A stretch of DNA of 64,000 nt, from IMG/VR virus record IMGVR_UViG_3300030333_006292, positions 6,908-70,907 of that record. The stretch is one strand, 5' to 3'. Source of the stretch: a virus. The notes beneath the pieces were generated by a model. It saw only the letters and a program-made list of their open reading frames with translations. It searched no databases and had not been told where the DNA came from. Shown one piece after another: positions 44,501 through 52,379 of the stretch. Positions within the stretch are counted from its first letter, which is position 1, and every line of letters begins with the position of its first letter. Made by a program: the position numbers and the translations under genes.

Positions 44501-47500
44501 TCTTTTTGTTCTATTTGCATGTACCAACCCTGAGCATCAGATCCGTCAGATCTTCTAGCAAGACCATCCCAACTAAATTTATAATCTGAAGGTTTTGCTT
44601 GAACAGATAAGTCAGCTCCTACCAACTCCATAGCATTTAAATCGTATCTCTTCCAAACTCCGGTATTGGGGCATGTTTTCCAAGAGTCTACATTAGTTAC
44701 TTTTATCCGTTCTGCATCATAGAGACTCTGGAAGAACTTAGCTGGATGGAAGTCTAATTGAATCCAACAGTCACCAGCATCAACACATGGATGTTTATCA
44801 TTTGCAGTTGCGGCTTCTTGTTCATCATAATTTTTCCAATGTTTCGCTGCGTTTTGACATTCAGTTTCTGTGAGAACTGCTTTGGCATCTGTATTCATTG
44901 GGTCTTGTATCACTCTACAAAAACCATAGTTAGTACAGCCACCAGTGTCTTGTGGCTCTAAAGCAACTTGCGGATCTAAAGGAAGGAGTTGTTTATAAGT
45001 TTGACTTGATGCTTCATTGTCATACTGATGAGTAACAAATTCAAAACGCGCAGTGTTTGGAAGTCCAGTTGTTAAACCACATTGCATTCCGCCTACACCG
45101 CTTGAATCACAATCTGGGTCTTTATAATCTACACCACCATCAGTAGGTGTTTTTCCGTCGCAACCCCACAATGAAAAGTTATTGTCATCTATTACTTTTA
45201 CAAGCCACCAATCTGCATATATCGGATTTGCAGGAGTTCCTTTTGCGTGACATTTTACATACTTTGTACATTGTCCATTATTATCAAAAAGACATTCTAC
45301 TTTTGGATGTATTTGGTTTTCGCCGTCTTCATCATCACCGCCACCAGCTTTTCCAACCTTCTGTTCCCAGTGAACCTGATCCCACTCTGATTTAGTAAAC
45401 TTACTCCAAGCTTTGAAGTTTCCGTTAACACCTCTAACCATGACAGTATCGTTATCTTTAAGTCCATGATTTTTCGATGTTATGACAATGGGTGAGGTAT
45501 TACTGGCAAACTCAATATAATTGAATTTTTCTATACCGAATGAATGATCTACTGTATAGCTAGGTTCTTCATATCTTGGATAAAGTCCTGTATTTCTCCA
45601 GTAGTTTAATGAGTCTGGATCATAAGCTGGCACCTTTCCAAAAGGCACACTTCTTTTTGCTCCTCCAACATCAACATTGGTAGTTTCTGATCCATAAGCT
45701 TCTTGATTGTCAAACTCTCCATTCGCGGCTTTCGCATTAAAAGTAAACTCAGCTAATGAGCTTCTTAATTTTATCAACGTTCCCCTATACATGTTTTCAT
45801 ACCAAACATCGGGGAATGATCCACAAGCTGAACAATCACGAGATTCATCGCCTTTCTTAATACCGCCGTATACTACATCACCCAATTCATTTTCTACGGG
45901 GGGTATATCTTTACGGTATCCACAATAAACCCTAGCTTGCATAGAAGTGCATTTCCCACTGCAAGACCCGTAATGTGAAATTCTACAAGACCTTTGAGCG
46001 ACTCCTCCACCAGTAGTACCAGCCACGTCAGGTAAAAATGCATCACAAAGAGGCCACGAACTATCAAGACTCTCCATTGCCTCCGCGCAAGTTCTTGGGG
46101 TTCCAATAAAATCATGCCTAAACCAGAAATCTAAACCATGATCTAAGTCGTACTTACACTCAGCATCAATTCCAGTAGGTTTAGCTATGCTTCCTAAAGA
46201 ACAGAAATCATATACGCTCATGGCTCTAATTTTAGCTTGGCAGTCTTGGTTACTAATGGGATTTCCATTTTCATCTTGACAGACGCTAGAAGCTTCTCTG
46301 GTTGCTAAACAAGCCCATTCACCAGATACTGGCGCGTCATCTTTCGTACAATCTACCCAACTTGTATTCTTACACTGAACAAAGTTTATGCCATTTCTTA
46401 TGCAGCTAGTATGCTTGTTCCAATCTAGCAAAGCTTGTGTATAAGTTTTTTCTAAGTTTTGTCTAGCTTCAGAAGCCTTAAAAGGTTGCGGCTGCAAATT
46501 TAAGTATCTCAGTTTTGCATGACCTAAAGGATTTGCAATCCTAGATAGACTTATATCAAAATCAGCCCATTCATTTAAATGCTCTAGTTTTGTCCCAGTG
46601 CCATCAATGTGAGATCCAGCAGCAGATGTAGAAAACCCTTGCTGTTTTATTTCTCTATATATATAAACAGGTGTTTGTTCTTTGTTATCATGAAATATTG
46701 AAGCAGGATTGTCAGTAGGAAACTGATCAATCATATTCATTTTTGTAGAATTAGAAGTTTTTGGTAGTCCGTATTTTGTTCTGTAGTCTGCTACACTATC
46801 GACCATAGGGTCTGCAAGATTTTGATTTCCTGTTCCTAATACTGCCCAGTCAACTCCTCTAAATCCGCCCTCCCATATTCCGGGACCGGTTCTCATTCCT
46901 CCATCAGGACATCCAAAAGGTGAACCTTGGCCGTGCTGGTCTTGGTTTGTATAAAGCTTTTCCCGTTTGTAGTCGTGACAAAGTTCAAGAGTGTCAGGCC
47001 AAGGAGATCCCGGATAGTAACCATGAGGATTGCTTCCTAAATCGCCAAAGCCGTCTTGCCATTTAGGTGAGCCAACATGATGCGCTTGTCGTCCACTATA
47101 ACGTGACCAAGTAATTGGAGAAGAAAAGTCGAAGTCAGATAAATTAGCGTTTCCGAAAGTACAATTAGACCAATTCAACTGTTTAGGAGGAGTTTCCCAG
47201 TTATATTTGGTGCTACTTGCATCTAAAACCTCTCCATTTTCAACTACGGGGGTGGTTTCTTCATATGCGTAATTTCCTGAGTCTATGTAGCCCGCAGGAG
47301 TGTACATGTAAGGAAAAACTTTAGTTTTGCTTTCTTGGCAAGATCCGTCTCCATCGGAAGAAAATTTATCGCCAAGTAAGGGGTCTGATCTAAGCGTCAG
47401 ATCAAAATTAGAGCAATTCAAAAATTGCTGGGCCGGAAACTTTAATACATATTCCTTTGACATCGTTGTTAATTGATGAGTGCTAGGGAATAGTTCTTTA

Positions 47501-50500
47501 AATGTATCCCTTAGATCATCGACAAAATGTCTATCATCGTTAGTTTTCTTTTCTAGTTTATTGTCTAGTTCTCTGAATCTTTTTGAAAGACTTACTATTG
47601 GTCCTCTTATATCAGAGCCAACCCAGCTAGGTCTTAATATAGCCGTCCAATAATTTCCAGCCGCATTGTCTTGCAAAGAAGGAGGCGTATATATGCTAGA
47701 TCTATCTACCTGATTTTTTACATTAGATGAATTATCAGGTATTAATACTAATTCTCTTTGTGGTGTAATACAGGTGTATTGTTCTCTGTATTTTGTATTT
47801 ATAGTCTGGGGAAATACTTCTGCATCATAAGGTCCTATTGTTCCTTCTTTAGATATACGTGGAGTATGTGTTTGAGATGTGTCTCTTACAACATGTCCTC
47901 CACAACACCTAGACTCGTCATGCTCTCCTTCTTCCCATATGACAGGAGTGCTTGTGTATCCCCAAATGCCTCCAATAGAGCGGCAGTTATATTCATCGGT
48001 AATAGGTTCTCCCGGATAAAGAGAATCTATTTTATCACCATTTAATGAAATTATCTTGTCAGGAACTTCAGCTATTTTATCGCCTTGAGAATCAAAACAA
48101 GCTTTTCTGTCACCAGCTTCATTTATGATTGCTCTTTGTAAAGCTACGCATTCTTGTTCATCAAAAAGTTCATGTGCTTCAACAACTTGAGCAGAAAATT
48201 CACTGCATTGTTCTAATAAAGCATCTACCTCTGCTTGTTCTGAAGGCTTTATTCTTTTGCCTTCAGCGTCTTCTGTAGTCTCAACTTCATCAACTATATC
48301 AACTCTATCTTCAAACCTAGCTTCTGATACATTCCACTTTTTGTGTTGGAATAAATCAACTACAGGATCAGTATCTCTCAGGAATTCGTTGGTAAAACCG
48401 GGCTTGAATGCAAATCCGGTTATCAGAGCAAAACTATCGATAACTACAGTTTCTTCGGTAAGAGATATCCTATTCATTTCCCCGTGAAGGTCCCCGTATT
48501 CATCAGATCTAGGATCATTGCCACCGTATGTCCCAATCGTATCATGAAATGAGAGATGGCTCTCTTGATAGGAGGCTAATCTTTGGCATCTAGAAATTTT
48601 CTTGGCTAGGATGAACTTTTCGCCATCTTTTGTATAACTACATGTTCCTGCTTTTCTTGGGGGAACATTTCCATCTTCAATACAACCCTCATAATTAGGG
48701 TTCCTCTCTTCATAAGATTGGTTTCCTTTGTAAAGATTTACCCTTCTTTGATTAAACTTGCTTGGTTTATTTACTACAGTCCATTTTCCACAAAGGCCTC
48801 CGTCCTCACTTATAATTTTACCTCCAAGGGAAATGGCTTGATCACGCATCGGTGTAATCCACGTACCATCTGTAAATTGTTCACATTCATCCTTGTTTTG
48901 CGGCAAAAGATCGTTTGTTTCCAGTGCATCCCCATAATAAAAAGGATCATCTAAACCTCTACCCCTCAAAAAGTTTTTTTGACTAAGTGTAACGTTTTCA
49001 AAGCCGTAATCTGCTGATGCTTCACGCCATTTTTGATTATCTGACCACTCACTGTTATAAGAAGTAAATGTTTCTGGTTGTGGGGCCTCACCCTTACTAT
49101 TCCAGATATCACTTATATCTCTTATCCATCGAGGTAAATTAAAGTATTCAATCCCATCATAATTGTCTACTACATGCGACTCTCTTCTTTCGCATATTGG
49201 TCTTCCGGTCTGAGGATTTAATGCAATTTCGCCATCTTCAGTTAAGCACTGATTCTGCATATTACCTTCATCGTCGTAGTCTTTGTCTGTATTAGGATAC
49301 AGAAGAAAGTTGAGTGCGCCTATAGCCTTTAATCTCTTTGGTATAGCCGTTCGGCCATTTTGAAGAAAGTGAGATAACTTAATTGTTATTAATTCTGGTG
49401 TTCCTCTTCCTGCGGAAAACTTTGTTTTGTATAGCTCGTCTTTTTGTGGCATACCAAATATAGGATGCCAATATCTGTAATTTTCGTGGAAAAACTTATA
49501 TGCGCCATTTTCTCCTCTAAACATTTTTGAGGAGCCTGCTCTACCAGAATAAGAACACTGACTTTTTCTCTGTTGAAATACGCCAAGATAATTTGGCTTT
49601 TCTTCAGGAGAATTAGGATCTTTTACCCATTGAAATGTATGTATTGTAGATGCTTCACATTCTGATTCATAAGGCATTTTAAAGGACGTAGCGCCTCTTC
49701 CATCTACGAATGGAAAGTCGCTATCAACAGCTCCAAACCTACCTCTTACAAATTTTTCGGTATAATTTTCTTCTGTGAATGTGCTGCTATCGTAACGATA
49801 AAATCCGCTGTCAAGACCATGTCTAACATCGGGAGAGTTGAACTCATCATAATAATTCCATTTGTCAAATCTAAGATCTTCAAATGCATTTCTTATATCA
49901 GGTGGTTCCCCCGGAGTAAAGCCAAAGTGACGTTCTCTTGGTCCAGAGTAAGATTCATCAGGACTAAGATTAAATAACCTCATCTGATTTTCAGGATCAT
50001 TACCCCCATAAACCCAAGGACTCTTAACGCCTCTCCACGCACCATTTTCCCATGTTAAGTGCCAAACGTCTGACAAACCGGCGGCGATAGCTTTTCTTGC
50101 ATCGTTTCGATTTGTGTCTGAAATGTAACCGGCTGGTGTCCAATCCCCACCTAAAGATAGGCATTCTTCAGGAGAATTTATATGTTTGTTTTGTCGAGGA
50201 TCTAGGCCATCAATAGAGGAGCATACTCCTTCATAAAAAGGAGCAAGAGGATCTCTATATAAAGAAATCACAAGTTCTCTAGGTAGAACGCATGAATCGC
50301 CTTCTTCGTCTTTAGCTCCAACAGAAATACAACCACAACCTCTTGTGCAAGGATGCCCTCCATTATATGTAGCAGTATACTGGTCAGCGAAAGCTTCATT
50401 AGAAGCTAGATGGGGCATTCCCGGAATTTCATGACTGACTCGACTGGTATTATAATAAGTATCCCAGCTTCCATAATGTCTAGAGCCATGAAGAGCTTTT

Positions 50501-50634
50501 CCACTTTTAGGCCAGATGTCTCCGACCTCAGTGCCTGAAATATGGTTTACAATACCTCTAGCAGAAGCTTTCCTCGCCCCATAAGGAACTTTTGGTCCTT
50601 GCCATCCGGTACTGAAATTATCGCCTATAGTCAT
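38545..50634 (-). CDS. giant Cys-rich virion protein (4029 aa)
   Basis: One uninterrupted frame of 12 kb, probably a tail or baseplate component. Cysteines are dense, especially about residues 2100-2550. The C-x3-G-G-x-W-type motif recurs (CLSLGGDW, CRSIGGIW, CENSGGVW, with weaker forms such as CEKAGNEW). Two beta domains of the kind opening with HGL and closing with VIDxxxFxL are visible near 1715-1825 and 3420-3615, each with a long Cys-rich insertion. A DGDGDN calcium-type loop lies near 2348. No peptidase, lysozyme or lectin signature was recognised. AAGGT precedes the start, 3 bases after the previous stop. Confidence 0.9.
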   Translation of the reverse strand: MTIGDNFSTGWQGPKVPYGARKASARGIVNHISGTEVGDIWPKSGKALHGSRHYGSWDTYYNTSRVSHEIPGMPHLASNEAFADQYTATYNGGHPCTRGCGCISVGAKDEEGDSCVLPRELVISLYRDPLAPFYEGVCSSIDGLDPRQNKHINSPEECLSLGGDWTPAGYISDTNRNDARKAIAAGLSDVWHLTWENGAWRGVKSPWVYGGNDPENQMRLFNLSPDESYSGPRERHFGFTPGEPPDIRNAFEDLRFDKWNYYDEFNSPDVRHGLDSGFYRYDSSTFTEENYTEKFVRGRFGAVDSDFPFVDGRGATSFKMPYESECEASTIHTFQWVKDPNSPEEKPNYLGVFQQRKSQCSYSGRAGSSKMFRGENGAYKFFHENYRYWHPIFGMPQKDELYKTKFSAGRGTPELITIKLSHFLQNGRTAIPKRLKAIGALNFLLYPNTDKDYDDEGNMQNQCLTEDGEIALNPQTGRPICERRESHVVDNYDGIEYFNLPRWIRDISDIWNSKGEAPQPETFTSYNSEWSDNQKWREASADYGFENVTLSQKNFLRGRGLDDPFYYGDALETNDLLPQNKDECEQFTDGTWITPMRDQAISLGGKIISEDGGLCGKWTVVNKPSKFNQRRVNLYKGNQSYEERNPNYEGCIEDGNVPPRKAGTCSYTKDGEKFILAKKISRCQRLASYQESHLSFHDTIGTYGGNDPRSDEYGDLHGEMNRISLTEETVVIDSFALITGFAFKPGFTNEFLRDTDPVVDLFQHKKWNVSEARFEDRVDIVDEVETTEDAEGKRIKPSEQAEVDALLEQCSEFSAQVVEAHELFDEQECVALQRAIINEAGDRKACFDSQGDKIAEVPDKIISLNGDKIDSLYPGEPITDEYNCRSIGGIWGYTSTPVIWEEGEHDESRCCGGHVVRDTSQTHTPRISKEGTIGPYDAEVFPQTINTKYREQYTCITPQRELVLIPDNSSNVKNQVDRSSIYTPPSLQDNAAGNYWTAILRPSWVGSDIRGPIVSLSKRFRELDNKLEKKTNDDRHFVDDLRDTFKELFPSTHQLTTMSKEYVLKFPAQQFLNCSNFDLTLRSDPLLGDKFSSDGDGSCQESKTKVFPYMYTPAGYIDSGNYAYEETTPVVENGEVLDASSTKYNWETPPKQLNWSNCTFGNANLSDFDFSSPITWSRYSGRQAHHVGSPKWQDGFGDLGSNPHGYYPGSPWPDTLELCHDYKREKLYTNQDQHGQGSPFGCPDGGMRTGPGIWEGGFRGVDWAVLGTGNQNLADPMVDSVADYRTKYGLPKTSNSTKMNMIDQFPTDNPASIFHDNKEQTPVYIYREIKQQGFSTSAAGSHIDGTGTKLEHLNEWADFDISLSRIANPLGHAKLRYLNLQPQPFKASEARQNLEKTYTQALLDWNKHTSCIRNGINFVQCKNTSWVDCTKDDAPVSGEWACLATREASSVCQDENGNPISNQDCQAKIRAMSVYDFCSLGSIAKPTGIDAECKYDLDHGLDFWFRHDFIGTPRTCAEAMESLDSSWPLCDAFLPDVAGTTGGGVAQRSCRISHYGSCSGKCTSMQARVYCGYRKDIPPVENELGDVVYGGIKKGDESRDCSACGSFPDVWYENMYRGTLIKLRSSLAEFTFNAKAANGEFDNQEAYGSETTNVDVGGAKRSVPFGKVPAYDPDSLNYWRNTGLYPRYEEPSYTVDHSFGIEKFNYIEFASNTSPIVITSKNHGLKDNDTVMVRGVNGNFKAWSKFTKSEWDQVHWEQKVGKAGGGDDEDGENQIHPKVECLFDNNGQCTKYVKCHAKGTPANPIYADWWLVKVIDDNNFSLWGCDGKTPTDGGVDYKDPDCDSSGVGGMQCGLTTGLPNTARFEFVTHQYDNEASSQTYKQLLPLDPQVALEPQDTGGCTNYGFCRVIQDPMNTDAKAVLTETECQNAAKHWKNYDEQEAATANDKHPCVDAGDCWIQLDFHPAKFFQSLYDAERIKVTNVDSWKTCPNTGVWKRYDLNAMELVGADLSVQAKPSDYKFSWDGLARRSDGSDAQGWYMQIEQKEHCPTCADHNILEPSYSTDNEDFFSGISAKRLSDPYDDNHETYFGDDKTGTNRVPHTLFLHRKEPTGIESDIFACGGWDECDEAHRAKNGGFCKCPWDEDYKFGNRPINWEKLKEGYDSCLAEGTTQAACAQKHGCTDAKIGIVGYSKCWDGFKYHMPDPSGNGEWNCPSGTTFKDACCDDDCQPWERIQDCNKLHLPTKEQIEKCYPCNDLDVGQSRNIPVDSDTPSPLIQKKVAVGGASTKCKQLRTRDQINNDCEQHQNEANCNADPYCVFSPPGSCGIDEENFSDEECDFATFRNGRCEDGDGDNLPNCVQDTSGGHTMCCYTAAGNNICSGWPGNVPDKCLPRFVPEVTQMGEQGIISCCDCIPCKINGKFTSTCHVTEGSCRNAGGTVSGDGSGRGRVNPGGASCVTVSGNESSFSAGDSTPEDFVRNCWGPVHGEVSGCPGMGFDKNIPMHFNGDHWATEWFPIVDAVYPKIVDEEGNPTDEIDYSVEPTRIDIAGTIYADEKVSETTKGLSADYNCSHHEYPEGCNTDPFANDNDPTFMCVDPIFNHSLNKTQPGIRNQCTRENCGRTLLDGTENLYCTQTNPTHPCCAGAQREVARIRACSGHCDGSQTRAIFGTWADMTKAGCSDCGMQQWRTFWKKPPIPVERTDAYYMRVTMGCYKNKYDDVDRPVIGNLGTCLGSGGTYGYDDDGKPTSEMNLLWETVTCTQPNCASIGTNASPFALPHLDYKPPCPLPMQDNCVNCKGYFALEQAKPIANAKQRHTNNISKYQYDFWSGYLNDGTPISGDFRGHQAVKDQLKYERHETSFGRANVLPGDTFLSPVSHPDYQLGGPHIGLQGWWPACAFNQQWGTKRQLETMGVCIDVRDVVNGVANPNRGRQLETVEYYQGNGFAIDCAAFNGGNPRCSTVSPLLPSWCKGWVPYGADESFGEECMDGCQGIPSKQCGGESPCNGCCSFQVRNGLVACGHKVGSCTGTTTRLPRKKTDEQFQVLGWEYDDYPEEEGVHYDHPYQHTGKYDTLIVRSISSRAVNDPDKVCNIGGPIHHPGIHNKIKFSEEHTVYHNPHVVSVGTQDRLETETGNQSGYSRDNLSKNPQLPNFGIDLNAEYESKLPQCETLRDVDCHRRSDCAFNDFGGCYQLASHVSKLAYDIPKGEKRPDHGILRIKVNKGWALSSKNSGYDRNLYNIITPMTYKKSDVKYDAFRDDRERIERLGTTDHNGEWLTQIDGLQDRDRFLYVGDAYKRVVIAAQPYGEGIFPVHHQNASSIELESLDDTYGIAAGRMGHKLTEAHVNSVWERASAKHPHGPNWDNFKEEYRKRLTISSVENVYTALPWCENSRGEDSGILDKAKCEAASNTWNEHGRFEYTKVTTDYRHDLITGEKILLSGLVTYKSRCLKSRNDQGSCNGATQTDEESGDKRPFDAKNKIECENSGGVWTWSSPDLMPNYWYDKQDQIDKFDCERVWKGYWAVTEPHDEFESAEGSADNDVCGNEFIPNVGTLNCDLDAWKPDEGPNARHPKWMCADMCKTFHGQCEDMSNPNVNNSQPKWKCPKSPVDGGHVIKVIDERSFALHEELHVSAVADSDRRYHGGTVHESHSGLLLKTECESYKTEADCNAFYPCRFNEDPKSCTVDETKVDRCVDDEENVDWQYENKADCEKAGNEWVETKSKFSTTNIGSSHGLNVETLDPTTVSKIDVNCTEDESKLNPNCFKMYPQGEKDNSTKEAYEHIHDCKAMDNFYKARLEEYLSQNTNGTIEDFLGEHPYFGRECRISQSCIWEAGPLKKTDYHLISLCKGRSIPTQQRPNEAQMKFGHEVGLGKAKNIYKGVTWGLDPNMQVADGIGKAADYGKAWEVNDEGEFVPNVEIKGNWSRHGGSFNINIGEYTPAYGVGNDSEADLSFDFFGTGSAFCCGKISPLTYYTGKNNCYGILGSPARNPDPDIDDSYREAMRMHFKVTRDKAVDYNPFVTDSSGERRQAFDQI

Positions 50635-50637
50635 TTA

Positions 50638-52377
50638 TTACCTTACAACAGTAAGAGGATAATCATCATCAGGACCACAATCTTCCATTGTGGACATACC
50701 TTGAGCAAATATTTTCTTCGTACAAGAAGTTACCTCTCCTTGCTCGCAACCGGATTTCGTAACAAGTTCTAAACCATAGAACTCAGCTTGTAATATGACA
50801 TGCACAGGTATTATTTCTTTAACTGTTATTGGAGTTCCATTACTTACGCTTGAGCATGAAGGCTTATCAGTTCTTGTATACGTAAATACAACTTTTCTTC
50901 CAGTATCATAACTTAGAAAACTATCTCCTAACATGAGTCCTTGATTAAGAGGGTTTTCAATAAATATTTTTTGATAAAGTGTCGCCTTTGCGCTTTCACT
51001 ATACTCTAAAGTTCTTCCAACTCTTTCATTTACATTTTCGTTAAAAGTCTGATATGTTGATCCCCAACCATGACAGGGATTTCCTGCTCTTCTTGCTAAG
51101 GGGTTTGAGCCTGACTTGTAGAACTTATCTCCACAATCGCTTCTCGCCCCTCCAGCAACTCTATGAGCAACCGACCTTAATATGACCGCGTCATAAAAAG
51201 GTACACACCTTTCACTCATATCAGAACACTCTACACGAACGGTAGTTATTTTTGTGTCAACATTTTCTTCAGCTTTTACTTCACATCCACCACACCAATT
51301 ATAATCTTCTGGATCATATATTTCTATGTCACTGTATAAAATAGATTTAGGGAAATACATATTGGGAGAGCATGATCTTTCAGGGCATGGGTTTCTGTAT
51401 AATCTTCCCGGACTGTTTATAGAACCTCCAGAGCTAAAGTCAAAAGAGTTCCTGCCATCAGGTCCAGCTTTTGGCAATATACATCTAGTTGCTTTACATA
51501 AATACACATTTTCGCTAGGTGCTGCTTGCCATACTTTTCTATCTCTATTCCATCTTAAATCCACAGGCCCTGTTTTCCACTCATCAAGTTTTTTCATAAA
51601 ACCTTTTTTAAAGTGAAGGTGTGGTTTATCATGTGGGTTTTCTTCTCTCGGAGGTCTGCCAAAATCACTTTGCTTCCAATCGTCCTCTTTAGATGAAGCG
51701 TCTAGTTTTGCATTAGGCACAGGCAATCCCATAGGGTCATAACCCCAACCAGAAAGTACAAGAGGGCCTCTAAGACCAAGAGGTCTCGAAGTACCTCCTC
51801 CAAGTGTGCTTGCTCCTCCTAAAGATGGCGTCTCTTCTGCATAGCCAGCGCCTGCCACAGAAGGGTTGGTTGTAGTATTGTTTCTAGCCAACATTGCAAC
51901 ATGATGGCCTCGCGCAAATGGATTTAAGGTAGCAGAAGTCACTTCTCCAGAACCAATATGCCAGTAAGGGCTTACAATAACTTTTCTTAGTTCTTCATCA
52001 CCAGTATCTGGATTTCTTCTCATAGCCATCTTACTATGAGGCAATTCAAACGTAGAAATAGTTTCGGGACTGTTGAGATCTGCCGATTGCCCAAATTCAG
52101 AATCAACGGAAAACTGAGTCGATATTGGTACAAGCAAACCATCCATACTCATCATGGCAGTGTTTCTCCATGAAGTGTCGTCATAGTTTGCTACGTTTTG
52201 AGCTTTCTTAGTAGCAACAACCGCAGTTTGCATCTTGGAACTTCTAATCCCAACTTTTCCATCTTCCTGTCTAGTTCTTCGATTAGCGTCTCTTACTAAA
52301 CCTCCAGTGAATACCAGATGAGAAGTCTCTTGAGTTCTGCTGCCAGCATCTCCTTCTTTTCTTGTTTCATTAGCCAT
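50638..52377 (-). CDS. virion structural protein (579 aa), unknown
   Basis: Soluble protein (579 aa) placed between two giant virion genes. GLRGPLVLSGWGYDPMGLPV (about 199-218) is a distinctive segment that may be a conserved structural motif. A Cys-rich central part (CKATRCILPK, CPERSCSPNMYFP, CGGCEVK, about 300-375) suggests metal or disulfide sites. The C-terminus has AEFYGLELVTKSGCEQG. AGGGGAG precedes the start, which is 3 bases from the previous gene's stop. Probably a baseplate or tail component by position. Confidence 0.78.
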   Translation of the reverse strand: MANETRKEGDAGSRTQETSHLVFTGGLVRDANRRTRQEDGKVGIRSSKMQTAVVATKKAQNVANYDDTSWRNTAMMSMDGLLVPISTQFSVDSEFGQSADLNSPETISTFELPHSKMAMRRNPDTGDEELRKVIVSPYWHIGSGEVTSATLNPFARGHHVAMLARNNTTTNPSVAGAGYAEETPSLGGASTLGGGTSRPLGLRGPLVLSGWGYDPMGLPVPNAKLDASSKEDDWKQSDFGRPPREENPHDKPHLHFKKGFMKKLDEWKTGPVDLRWNRDRKVWQAAPSENVYLCKATRCILPKAGPDGRNSFDFSSGGSINSPGRLYRNPCPERSCSPNMYFPKSILYSDIEIYDPEDYNWCGGCEVKAEENVDTKITTVRVECSDMSERCVPFYDAVILRSVAHRVAGGARSDCGDKFYKSGSNPLARRAGNPCHGWGSTYQTFNENVNERVGRTLEYSESAKATLYQKIFIENPLNQGLMLGDSFLSYDTGRKVVFTYTRTDKPSCSSVSNGTPITVKEIIPVHVILQAEFYGLELVTKSGCEQGEVTSCTKKIFAQGMSTMEDCGPDDDYPLTVVR

Positions 52378-52379
52378 GT

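Noticed and set aside
38545-52377. Many opposite-strand ORFs of 60-130 codons inside the giant genes
   Set aside because: They lack ribosome binding sites and recognisable motifs, and follow from the reverse reading of long AT-rich coding sequence.
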